From assembly GCA_000611775.1 (NCBI GenBank), contig KK106983.1, forward strand, positions 2,104,808 through 2,168,807: 64,000 nucleotides of DNA, given 5' to 3'. Shown piece after piece: positions 23,370 to 33,021 of this stretch. A model generated the notes under the pieces. That model was not told the origin of the DNA, did not search any database, and was given only the letters and a program-made list of their open reading frames with translations. Numbering within the stretch: the stretch's first letter is position 1; the number at the start of each line of letters is the position of its first letter. This stretch comes from Umbilicaria muhlenbergii (taxonomy: Eukaryota; Ascomycota; Lecanoromycetes; Umbilicariales; Umbilicariaceae). The translations under genes were made by a program, and so were the position numbers.

Positions 23370-23860
23370 TTAGACATGCTCAGAGGACCCTCCGAACCGT
23401 AACATGTGCGAAGTGAAATCGTGGGTGGTAAGTAAATATTGGAGTACGTACTGACCTCCTATGCGTATTGCGGACCGCCCGAGGACCTCGTAACCTGTAA
23501 AAGTAGATCATGACTATGAGCTTGCTATTGGGCAGAGAATGTAGTATCCAATGCCCAGAGGACCTCCGGACCAAAAGTGCCTGGACTAGAAACGCTAATG
23601 AACAAAACACTCTCTGCGCTACCGACTTCCCTCCGATGCTTGCCATACGGAAGGCCCTCCAAGTCCCTCCTACCCATAGAACGTAAATCATGGCACACCC
23701 CCTATGTACTTTCCCCAATCGGGACGTATCCCATACCCGGAGGCCCCCCCAAGCCCCAAAACCCTCGACTAGAAATCCCGCAAAAAGGGCCAAAGAGTAG
23801 ACGTCAAGGTACTCAACTTGCTCAATGATGTAGGTCTGAGGGCCTCCGTGAGGTCCTTGG
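23370..23860. repeat. degenerate tandem repeat, about 182-bp period
   Basis: GTAGATCATG at 23503 recurs as GTAAATCATG at 23683, and GGACTAGAAA at 23583 recurs as CGACTAGAAA at 23766. AGG(A/G/C)CC(T/C)CC boxes recur every 80-100 bp (about 23382, 23480, 23560, 23651, 23740, 23839). Old and diverged, not coding. Confidence 0.6.
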
Positions 23861-23949
23861 CATGGCTATAAAAACCGGAGCATGCCCCAGGGGAAATTGA
23901 TCTTTAGAAAAACATTCATTCGAGAAGAGCGCCTGGTGGTTATATCGAA

Positions 23950-23989
23950 CACACATACATACATACACACACACACACATACACACACA

Positions 23990-24032
<43 letters not shown>
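23950..24032. repeat. (CA)n microsatellite with CATA interruptions
   Basis: About 80 bp of nearly pure ACACAC with a few ATAC units. Confidence 0.95.
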
Positions 24033-24034
<2 letters not shown>

Positions 24035-24187
24035 TTGCTACACTTGGGCTACGAAGCACTCCAGGTATGTACCTATTGCTTTCTACTCTACCTACTGCAC
24101 TTTCTTCCCGGCGCGCCCCCCGTCCAACATGACTAACCCCTCGCAGACTACCAACCCACCACCACCACCAAAACCACCACCAAAACC

Positions 24188-24484
24188 ATGCCATCCACCA
24201 CCTCTCCCCGCGCCTCCGCCTCCGCCTCCCGGCGCTCCTCCTTCTTCTCCACCACCACCACCACCTCCTTCTCCACCATCCGCACCGCCATCCGCCACCT
24301 CCTCCAGCGCCCCTCGAGACACGCGAAGAAGGTCAGTAAACCCGAGGCCCTCCCCCCCCCCTGGTCCACGTCACCAAAACACCCTCGCTAACACTCGCCA
24401 CAACAGGAGACCAAACCCAAAAACCAGCACTCGCGAAACATCTACGACGGCACGAGTTGGGGGCTGGAGTGGTTGGCGTATTGA
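24188..24484 (+). CDS. Small Ser/Thr-rich protein, 73 residues
   Basis: Exons 24188-24331 and 24407-24484 with a 75-nt intron (GTCAGT, CTAAC branch, ACAACAG) give 73 residues. The N-terminal half is Ser/Thr/Ala-rich and basic (MPSTTSPRASASASRR), followed by a short amphipathic basic helix (TIRTAIRHLLQRPSRHAKK). The second exon ends in the distinctive SRNIYDGTSWGLEWLAY just before TGA. That compact ending, reached only by using the intron, is why I prefer this frame to the longer proline-rich frame starting at 24129. No function is recognised; the N-terminus could be a mitochondrial presequence, but that is speculation. Confidence 0.5.
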
Positions 24485-25204
24485 CTTTTCTTTTCGTTTC
24501 TTTTGTTCGGCGTTGGGGGAGTTGGAGGAGTTGGTGGAGTTCGAACCGGGGGGGGGGGAGCCTGGTGGTGCGATTAGTTAGATAGAACAAGAATGGAAAG
24601 CTGGTTTTTTGTTTCCAATCGGTGTGCCAAGATCTGCATGCCTGGGGGTAGTAGTAGTCGTGCGAGGCGCCCCTGGAGTGGTGATGTGCACGTATGAAAT
24701 AAAAAGCAGTAGAGAATGAGCCCTTGACGTTACCGTACGAGGCGCCTCCAATGAGGACATGCAGACGAGAGACGTATGCAAGATAAGCAGTAGAGAAAAA
24801 GCCTGTCCCTCCCACCCCACCTACAGTTTTAGGGGCTAATCGTAAAACGAGGCGCCTCAGGGAAAGACATTGCAAGTAGAAGTGTGGAAAGTTGAGGTGT
24901 ACAGAGTTTCAATTTAATTCTCCTCCGCTGCCTGAACACGCAGTCACTATCCGTCTTCTCCTTTGGTAATCTAAGTAATTAACAGTGAAGATTCTCCCGC
25001 CCTTGAATGTAGTCTTGTCGAGCCAAAAGCAAGATCCAACACTGACTGATGACGCCCAGATGCTCAAGCCCCAATCCAACATCATCCAAATTCCTCCACA
25101 TGCTCCATCAATCTCCGAAATGCGCCAACACAAGGCTCAGGTTCCGTGTGACTAATGACTGTCAGCAAATTCTCTTCTCTTCTCACCGAGTTTCCTCACC
25201 ATTT
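24485..25204. other. convergent 3' region with palindromic repeats
   Basis: Between the small gene and hex1. It contains the GAGGCGCCTC repeat listed next. Nothing else coding seen. Confidence 0.5.
24664..24858. repeat. GAGGCGCCTC palindrome repeats
   Basis: The 10-bp palindrome occurs perfectly at 24739 and 24849 and as GAGGCGCCCC at 24664. Between them AAGCAGTAGAGAA occurs twice about 80 bp apart, so this is a diverged tandem duplication of a unit of about 75-80 bp. Confidence 0.6.
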
Positions 25205-25858
25205 TTAGAGCCTGGATCCATGGATGACCTTGTAATCGACAGCCAGCTCACGCCCACCATCATTGATAACCAAGACACGAACGCTGCCTCTGCCATTGGC
25301 AAAAGATTCATTGAGTCTCGACCACAGTCTACCTTGATCAATGACTGGCAGACCCTGCTTGACCTCACCCGACTCGGTCATAGCGACAACACGACCATCG
25401 TCACGGATATCCAGAACACGGTACTGCTTGAAGACCGGGCCGAGCATGTTCTGGACGATCACAGAAGGTTGAGGGTTAGATACGAAGCTCGACTCTTCAT
25501 GAAGCTGCTTGGTGAAAAGGTCGACGCCAAGATAGCGGTGCTGACCAGTCTGCGCTGAGGTAGTGATACGGATGACCTGGCACGGGCGACCCTGAAGGAC
25601 CAAGAGATCGCCGACGCGGATGTGGTGGCAAGGGATAGTGATGGTATTGGGAGTAACACCACGCTCAACGAAGCGGACGCTCTCACGCACACCATCGCGG
25701 ATGCGGGTTGGGCCACGGTCTTCCTCGCGATCGATGATGATTTCTTCACGGTCGGTGTGGTGATGGTGGGGGTGGAAGGGATGCATAACACGGTCGGCGG
25801 CGCGCTCAAGGCCGCGACGGAAGGAGTGGTAGTGACCTTCGTCGTCGTAGTAACCCAT
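25205..25858 (-). CDS. hex1: HEX-1, Woronin-body core protein
   Basis: Single coding exon from ATG 25858 to TAA 25205, 217 residues. It begins MGYYDDEGHYHSFRRG, with a His-rich linker. The eIF5A-like core follows: TPNTITIPCHHIRVGD, LVLQGRPCQVIR, TSAQTGQHRYLGVDLFTKQL, MLGPVFKQYRVLDIRDDGRV. It ends in the peroxisomal targeting signal SRL. The protein self-assembles into the crystalline core of Woronin bodies, peroxisome-derived organelles that plug septal pores after wounding; it is diagnostic of Pezizomycotina. This ATG is the conserved start in the family and the first ATG on this strand for more than 1.2 kb. The frame stays open upstream and is spliced (next entry), so an N-terminally extended isoform is possible. 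Confidence 0.96.
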   Translation of the reverse strand: MGYYDDEGHYHSFRRGLERAADRVMHPFHPHHHHTDREEIIIDREEDRGPTRIRDGVRESVRFVERGVTPNTITIPCHHIRVGDLLVLQGRPCQVIRITTSAQTGQHRYLGVDLFTKQLHEESSFVSNPQPSVIVQNMLGPVFKQYRVLDIRDDGRVVAMTESGEVKQGLPVIDQGRLWSRLNESFANGRGSVRVLVINDGGRELAVDYKVIHGSRL

Positions 25859-27078
25859 GTCTCGTTTCGGGGGGTCGACGGTTGTTTCTGATTCGATTCT
25901 TACTTGATCACGAGGGCCGGTGCGGACACGCTCGTATTCGACGTCGTAGGTAGGTTGGAAACGTTGACGGTAGTCACGTTCGGCGGAGTCGATTCCTGCG
26001 GTTTGACGATCGACCTCGATGTCAACCTTGGTTTCTGGGTAACGTTGGTAGGGTTCTCGGTATCTGCGATGCAAGAATCGTGTTAGTTGATGACCGGATC
26101 GATTTCGAAAGTAGAGATCTGCTACTGAAGGCAAGGGAGGACGGATTTTAGGTGAATTGCTTTCGGGGTGCAAATGAAAGTGTTGTGTTGGAGGAGTGTT
26201 TTGCCAGTGCAGGGACTAGCGAACGGATCACTGACCGTTCTCTGGAAAGCTCAACCTCTGCGAAGCGTTCTGGGCGTTCTTCTTCGTAGACTGTAACGTC
26301 TTCCCTGCGGCGCGGACGGTTGGTACGGTCGCCTTCGCGGATGTTGATCTCTTCCTCGTCGTAGCGAATTTGATCTCGACGACGGCCGGGAAGAGTGGCG
26401 GAGAACGAAGAGAAGCGAGTTTCGTGACCTTCCCGTCCGACGCGCGAAGCTCCTGAAGGAAGGTTGACCTCTCCTTCTACTCGGGTGCGAGTAGTCTCGA
26501 TGGCAGCGTCGCTCCGGTACGACGACGGGAAGACGCTGAAGGGGATCGGGACTTTGCCGTCAAAGTCCAGATTGACGACCTTGAAGGCGTCTCTTCTCGA
26601 ATGCCTTTCGAACCGTTAAGCTAACAATTCGAAAGGAAGACAAGAAAAGACTTCTTGCTTCTAGGGGTTTGGAGAGGGGTGTGGGGAAAAGGGTGAGAGA
26701 AGCAGGCGAAGATTGACGAGTTGGCAGGAACACGCTCTCTAAGTAGGTATCTTGAAGCTCCGGCGTTTCAGTTGGGTAATGGGTACCTTAACGGTCTTCG
26801 ATGGATGTCAATGCAGAGGCTGTGCGGGGTTTGGAAGCTTATGCAAGATGGTGGATCTTAGGTTGGCTGCGGATAATGTTCGACGATGGGAATGGAAGGA
26901 GAGACGGAGGAGAGTTGAGGAATGTGGAGGTGACTGGCCAAGCGAGTGTGAAGGGGAAGATTAATAAATCGCGTTGTGTACGAGCTAGCGACCCCGGCGG
27001 AAAAAGGAGGTGTCCAGGGCAACGTAGCGCCAAGCGATGATTCGTCCTGGACGCAACAGTTCGTCTTCGAATGCGAGC
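25859..27078 (-). other. ATG-free hex1 leader with in-frame upstream coding extension
   Basis: On the minus strand there is no ATG in any frame from 27078 to 25859, where about 19 would be expected by chance. Within it an intron (26235-26064, GTCAGT...CGCAG, CTAAC branch) joins two open blocks, about 26605-26236 and 26063-25859, in frame with HEX-1. The encoded stretch is charged and Tyr/Arg/Glu-rich (VTVYEEERPERFAEVEL, YREPYQRYPETKVDIEV), has protein-like codon bias and contains no Met. A further acceptor lies just after the branch-like CTTAAC near 26615, so a non-coding first exon upstream is likely. Translation of the block would need a near-cognate start or a remote ATG exon. Confidence 0.7.
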
Positions 27079-30005
27079 ATTGATGTTGGAGAGGTGATGA
27101 TTAACAGCTGTTGATGGTACCCACGGTGGACTACGGAATACGGAATACGGAATACGGAATACTGCTTTGTACTTACTCGTAGTAATCCTACCTACGGAGC
27201 GTACTGCGCATCGCATGGTCGCGATTCAAACCAATGGTCCCTTTGGGCAGCATGGAGCCAGGCTGCAATGCAAAGCTCCCTGTCTCACTCACTGTCCGGC
27301 TTTACTATGTATGCTTGCTGCAAGCCATCGAATCTTCCTGATGGCTGATGCCGTGGCCTTGAACACTTGTGGCCGACTCTTTGACCATTTTCGTGGTCCC
27401 GCGCGATTGGCGTAAGCTCTCCACTTGACGCGTCCTATCAGGAAGGGCAGACATAGCCGACCAAGTCTTGGGCCGGGCTTCAGCAGTCCCGCCGCTGCAT
27501 GAGCAAGATGCCTAGGGCAGACGTTCAGCCACCGGGAGGGCAGTTATATTTCAAAGTGGGTTATTGGCCACAGCCAACACCCCCGCTGCGTTACTTGCCT
27601 ACCGTATGTTGCGTGGCGTGCGTGGCTTTACGCAGAATGTGGGAGTCGGGCAATCACCTCGCCTGCTGGACGAATTGCAGGGCCCCGAGTCGGCAGCGTG
27701 CCGTGACTCGTGGGATCCTCTTTTGATTTCATTTCCAAAACGAGGACCTCCTCAAGCTCAGCTTCACATGTCAAGGCTCAATCGCATCACCTTGGCCGCA
27801 TGTGGAAGGCTTCCCAGCTGCCCAATCGATGCAGCCGCCTAGGGTTTGCGTTTGGCCCTATCACAAGATCTTCAACTGTCGGCAGGCGGGCCGCTCTGAC
27901 GCAATGCTACGAGTGGTCCTAAAGTACTACTAGCTTGCAATGCGCTCAATTGTATCACTTCATCTTCCACCTTCGTTTGGAAGATTGCTAGAAGAAGTTT
28001 TCCAAAGAGGCTTGAGGATGAAGGAGTACGTGGTTAGAGCCAAGGCCGAGATACTGACTGTCCGTAGAGAGGAGCCGAGCAGCATGCGCCCTTGGACTGA
28101 GGAGACTTGAAGTCTACGCTTCAGCGCCAGTGCTGTAAGCACAAACACCCTTCAAGGATGAATGCGACTCCCTCCCTCGAGGATACCTGCGAGGCGACTC
28201 TTGACGACATTCCGAGCAGGCACTACTAGCGAGGTTTCTTCGCACCTACTGTCCCAGCGACGCTCATACAGGGGACGATGTGATTGTGTCATTCAACACT
28301 CCTCGAATGGTTACACGGCTCGAAGTGAGGCCCACACTGGGGCGTAGCGGGGCGGGAGCTCTTCAGTGTTTCATCCGCCGTACAACCGTTGACGCATTGT
28401 TGCCGCAAGGCTTCGAAGGAACAGAAAACAATCACACCCGTACACGGTTGGGCAACGGTCTCAGAACTGGCGACAAAGGCCGCTCTGATGCCGAAAGAGT
28501 CTCAGTGCATGTTTGCGGCCCACGAGATACAGTATGTTAGCTCCACTATGTTCACGGCTGCAGTGGCTCCTGTACGGTGTCAAACGGGCTCCGAATAGAA
28601 ATGAGTAGTGCCCGGCCGCAGAGTGTGTTGCTTTCAAGGTCCTATTTTCGGTTGGTGCAAAGGTCGACATGAGCCCGGCAGACGATATCAGAATCTGGAA
28701 GATGGTTATGTCTTGTGGCGGCAGCTGACTTCAACGTTCCCTTAACCCCTCAAGCATGAAGCTTTGCTCTCACATATGGTAGGGTTCACAAGCTGCGATG
28801 CATACGGGGAGTTGATTGAGGACCGGCCACTTGGTCCATGTTGTATGCGTAGCGACAGTATCTGAATCATCAAGGTTGCCACCCTAGAAGCGTGGGTTTG
28901 CAGCTGGAGTCTCACATGAATCAAGCAGGACCCAGAATCCCTGCTGGCTGTGCCGGAAGCCGTGCTACCGTTGACTGTATGTGGCCCGAATGAAGGGCAG
29001 TCTGGTGAATGAGCGCGTAGGCTTCAGGATGTCGAAAGTGGCAGCGGAGATGGGGCGTACTGGACGTGCAAGGTAGCACTCCGTGATACGTTGATCTCAC
29101 TGACATGGGGGGTCGCTCCGCATTCCGTATGGTCCAGCAGATCTCATGCAGTAGAATAGGATTTCTTTAGAGTTGCGACAAGTCTACTCTACCATCATGC
29201 GCATTCACCGCCGCCATTCGCCCATCCGAGACTCCGGTGGCCAGGCCCGGGTCGATGTAGCGGCAGAGGTACAGGCAGCGGTCGATGTAGATATAGTCGA
29301 GGTCTGTCAGCACCATCAGCTCTGTAGCACGTCCACTCCGTCCACTCCGTCCCTCCGTCGTGCCTCAGTTTGGAGGTTTGCAAGAGGGGTGCATGACTAA
29401 GTGAGCACGTAAGCCTCCTCGCTCCTCAGCCCATTCGCAGCTTAGCCGTCTTGGCCTCTTCCGCCCGGTCGCACAACGTTTTTCGCTGCAAATCCGCGTC
29501 ATCCTCGTCCTCGTCCTCATCCTTATCCTCGTTCGACAACTCAGCCCCAGCACCAGCACGACGCAACCACCAATAACCAAAACCGAAAACTGAACCGGCA
29601 CCCACAACAGTGCTCCTAACTATCTGCGACTGAGCATTTTCCTTCTCGCAGGACCCACGGTGCTTGTACTTTGGCAGCCGAAAGACAACCGGCGTTCTCC
29701 GTTGCCTGGTTGCCTCAGTTCTGCTCGCATTCCTCGACCTGAGGACGAACACCACCCTCGAAGAGTGTTACATCCCACTTGGTCACGACTGAACACGCTC
29801 AGTAAACACACAGACGGCGTTGGAAAGGTAAAGAAAACTCTCGTTTTCTCAGCACGGGCGCTCCGTTGCTGACGTTGCGGCTAATTCAGCTCGTCTGTGC
29901 CGCCAGTAATCCTTCCTACCTCTCATCCATTCCACACTCCAAACATTCATACATTCGCATACACACCCTTCACAACTCCAGTTCGGACAGCGCTGCCGAA
30001 ACACA
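27079..30005. other. divergent intergenic (hex1 / DUF8035-type gene)
   Basis: About 3 kb with no gene I can support. Four tandem copies of a 7-bp unit (ACGGAAT) lie near 27132-27160 and a CCACTCCGT repeat near 29334. A minus-strand frame at 29426-29755 has an acidic tail but no ATG, so it is not called. Confidence 0.5.
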
Positions 30006-32231
30006 ATGGAGGCGCGCTACGCACGTCCTTCATCTCCGACCAGCCGTCGCCTGGCGCATGGCTCGAGTGCGAGAACGTCGACTGGTACCATTGGCTACCC
30101 CTCCAGCTACGATGGATACTACGGGCCCCGATCAAGTAGGGATGTCCTTCCTGGTCCTAGATCAAGTGGCGAGCGAGTAGTCGCACCAAGACTCGCAACC
30201 AGGAATTACGTGGATGACACTGTACCGTCCAGAGCATTCCGTGACGACTACGGGATCCGTCCGCGACGTGCCACACTCGAGACGGACCCTTTAGCAGCAA
30301 GAAGGCCTTTGACCATTAACACGAGCTCGTCGAATCGTCCACGACCTCTAGTTACGAGTGCCGTCGACAGGCCTCCAAGTCCAATGTCAAAGATTTATAG
30401 ACCGCGCGGAGACGAGGGGTATTATCTCCAACCTGCGTCCTCGTCTTCGAGGAGAGAGCATCACCGCAACTATAGCGCCGGTAATGAAGACATGGCTCGA
30501 TTGACTACTGGAGCTCCCGCGCCGAGGGACAGAACGGACCGTGGTTATATAAGAGCCGGCTCTGGTCGTGAACGACGAGGCCATAATTACGAGGCACCTC
30601 CGAGAAGTATATTAGATGATGACGACGGCGGATACGAGTATACAGACCGAAGGGAGCAGATGTACAGAGATACAGCACCGAAACCACGGCCAAGAGGTGA
30701 TAGCTACAGTGGAGGAAGGCGGCCCTTGAGTATGACTGGAATGGAAGACTATTTACCAAGGGCACCAGCCACAAGAGACGGCCGTCCTCCAGTCACGAAT
30801 CGAGGTTTTGATAAAATTGGGCAAATCGAAAGCTCACGCCAAGGGACACGATATAACGACGTGCGCGCACCGGATTACACGAGCGATCGTGGAGAAGCGT
30901 ACGAGGTGCCGCGTCATCGTCCATCTACTCGGAAAGATGTCGCTATCCACCAGGAACCAGAAGAGGCTTACAAGCCATATCGTGACGGCTACGATGATGG
31001 TTACGACAAGCGACCCCGTGAAATCCGGAAGAACGCTGTCGTCGAAGGCGACGTGGACCCCCGCGCATATAGCAAACGCGAAGAGCCGAGGAAACAAGAA
31101 TACGATGACGCTCAGACGGACCGAGTTGCCGAGGACAAGTCCAGAAGGCATCGCAAGCACCGGCATAGACATAGCGACGACGACGCGGACAAAGACCGAA
31201 AGGACCGAGGCGATCCTCCCAAAGACAAGCACGATCGGGGCGAAGAGCTACTTGCCGGCGGGTTGGCTACTGCAGGTGTCGCTGGTATTGCAGCGGAGGG
31301 TTTGAAACACAGACACCGTCATGATAGAGACCCTCGTGGTCCAGACGGTAGAGAGCCAATTTTATCAGACAGGACGGTGATCGATCGGGACAATGATCGT
31401 GGTGCACCTACAAGCCGAGATCCTGTTGACGCTCGAAACATTAACGACGATCAGAGCGAAGTAGAGAGGCGGGAACGTCGCGCGCGGCGCAGAGAGAGGC
31501 GGCGCTTGGAGCAAGAAGCTCATGATCAGGAGGAGCTGGAAGCTCGAGCGAGAAACGCCGAAAGACCTCGTGATAACCCTGAGCCTCCACGTCTCAATAT
31601 GGAACCTCCGCGTGTCAACATGGAGCCTCCCCGTATCAATATGGAACCTCCCCGGGTCAGCATGGATCCTCGGGTCAACATGGATCCTCGTGTCAACATG
31701 GAGCCTCCCCGCACCAACATGGACCCCCCACTGATGGAAAGCGCCCTCCAGAAGCAACACTCCTACGAACGCTCCAGCCCGCCCCAACCCCTCGAACCCC
31801 CACACCACCACCGCCCCCGCCAAGACCCCATGCCCGTGCGCGAGGGCGTAGCCCCGCTGAAAGACGCTGGCAAGAAGGGGATTCCGCCGAATGCGCGGTG
31901 GACGAAGATCAACCGTGAGTTGGTTAATCCGGAAGCGCTGGAGGAGGGAAATGAGAGGTTTGAGCAGAGGGTGGATTATGTGATTGTGTTGAGGGTGCTC
32001 ACGAAGGAGGAGATTCAGGAGTATGCTAGGAGGACGCAGGTGATTAGGGGGGAGAGGACGAGGGTGGGTGTGGGTGTGGGGCAAGGGCAGGTGGCTGGAG
32101 GGATGGGAGCAGTGGGGCAAGGGGGGGTGGGAGGGGCCGGGATGGGACATGGGCAGGCGCAGGGACATGGGGTTGGGGGAGTCGGACCGTTGGCATTGGG
32201 GCAGGGGGGTTTGGGGAGTGTGAGCCATTAG
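30006..32231 (+). CDS. Large disordered protein with C-terminal DUF8035-type domain
   Basis: Single exon, 741 residues, ATG to TAG. Almost entirely low complexity: Arg/Asp/Tyr-rich N-terminal half, RHRKHRHRHSDDD and KHRHRHDRD basic-acidic tracts flanking a small Gly/Ala hydrophobic patch (LLAGGLATAGVAGIAAEG), then an ERRERRARRRERRRLEQEA helix and tandem NMEPPRV repeats. The only folded-looking part is near the C-terminus (PPNARWTKINRELVNPEAL ... VDYVIVLRVLTKEEIQEYA), which I believe is the fungal domain catalogued as DUF8035; its function is unknown. A Gly/Gln-rich tail follows. Such disordered proteins often sit at septal pores or in condensates. The hex1 gene is its divergent neighbour, but a joint role is inference only. 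Confidence 0.8.
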   Translation: MEARYARPSSPTSRRLAHGSSARTSTGTIGYPSSYDGYYGPRSSRDVLPGPRSSGERVVAPRLATRNYVDDTVPSRAFRDDYGIRPRRATLETDPLAARRPLTINTSSSNRPRPLVTSAVDRPPSPMSKIYRPRGDEGYYLQPASSSSRREHHRNYSAGNEDMARLTTGAPAPRDRTDRGYIRAGSGRERRGHNYEAPPRSILDDDDGGYEYTDRREQMYRDTAPKPRPRGDSYSGGRRPLSMTGMEDYLPRAPATRDGRPPVTNRGFDKIGQIESSRQGTRYNDVRAPDYTSDRGEAYEVPRHRPSTRKDVAIHQEPEEAYKPYRDGYDDGYDKRPREIRKNAVVEGDVDPRAYSKREEPRKQEYDDAQTDRVAEDKSRRHRKHRHRHSDDDADKDRKDRGDPPKDKHDRGEELLAGGLATAGVAGIAAEGLKHRHRHDRDPRGPDGREPILSDRTVIDRDNDRGAPTSRDPVDARNINDDQSEVERRERRARRRERRRLEQEAHDQEELEARARNAERPRDNPEPPRLNMEPPRVNMEPPRINMEPPRVSMDPRVNMDPRVNMEPPRTNMDPPLMESALQKQHSYERSSPPQPLEPPHHHRPRQDPMPVREGVAPLKDAGKKGIPPNARWTKINRELVNPEALEEGNERFEQRVDYVIVLRVLTKEEIQEYARRTQVIRGERTRVGVGVGQGQVAGGMGAVGQGGVGGAGMGHGQAQGHGVGGVGPLALGQGGLGSVSH
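31588..31732 (+). repeat. coding minisatellite (PPRVNME units)
   Basis: About eight tandem 18-21-nt units encoding PPR(V/I/L/T)NME or MDPRVN inside the preceding gene. A candidate length-variable site. Confidence 0.85.
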
Positions 32232-33021
32232 GAGCGATGGGGGAGGCAGGTGATGGGCGAGGAGGAGGGGTGAAGAGTGCGGCAGTGGATTGGAATATCA
32301 GGCTTCGGAGCAGAAGAGATCTGAGTACTAGTTGATCCGTCGGTTTCTGTTGTGAGCTTGTCTTGGCTTCCCCTTATAAGATGAGGGTACTAGTCATCAG
32401 CACTGCGTAGAAGTGCAAGCTCATCGCTGATGTTCCCCCTCTTTCTGATTCCAGGCACGTCAAGCCTCTACCCTGAGTCATGAGGTTGTTCTAGGTCTTA
32501 CCTCTTGACCATGTGCTGCCCTTTTACGACCCAGGTCCAGGTCGGGAGGATGGAAGGAGGATGGAGGTTAAGTGGGGTCAGATTGATGCTGACGGTTTAC
32601 TCGTGACACGACGACATTTCCATCGGGGCCGGGAGTTTCTTGGAGGTACAGGCCGACCTGAATGCTGACCTCTGGGGCCGGCCCACGGGAGGGACATCGG
32701 CCATTCGGCTCCGCGGGAAGAAGGTAGCCTCGTCGACCCCATAATAGTCCAGATCGCTTCGGACATTATTCAGAGTGCGTCAAGTCTGCTAGAGTGAACG
32801 TACAAATACAAGAGGTGGCCAATGGCCCGCTCCTGGGTGAAGGCTATTTCCATCCGTAGATGGTTCAGACGCTTGATTTGGCCCAAATAGGGCGATGCAA
32901 AGGCCCAGGCGTGGGGATATGCCCCCGGGAAATGCCACAGAAACGCAAATCGCTGGTCAAACTCTCTACACTCATTGCATCAGTACATCATCCCCACGAA
33001 GGAGAACCCGGCCCAGTAAAG
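32232..33021. other. intergenic, no gene seen
   Basis: A G-rich stretch follows the stop codon. The rest is unremarkable; no frame with an ATG and a recognisable protein. Confidence 0.5.

Larger units (their letters stand above)
22808..24187. other. intergenic with degenerate tandem repeats and CA tract
   Basis: No gene. It holds two repeat blocks listed separately (about 23370-23860 and 23950-24032). A likely 5' UTR intron of the downstream small gene runs from GTATGT at about 24065 to CGCAG at about 24147, with a CTAAC branch. Confidence 0.55.

Noticed and set aside
24129-24581. 150-codon proline-rich plus-strand frame
   Set aside because: Produced by CCACCA-rich sequence; the overlapping spliced frame ending in SRNIYDGTSWGLEWLAY is more protein-like and has a proper branch site.
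25049-25891. Plus-strand frames antisense to hex1
   Set aside because: Shadow frames of the very well conserved HEX-1 coding sequence.
26171-26173. Start of a 322-codon hex1 frame at 26173
   Set aside because: The codon is TTG and lies within a well-formed intron; no ATG exists there.
29426-29755. 109-codon minus-strand frame with acidic tail
   Set aside because: No ATG until near the end and no splice-supported upstream exon.
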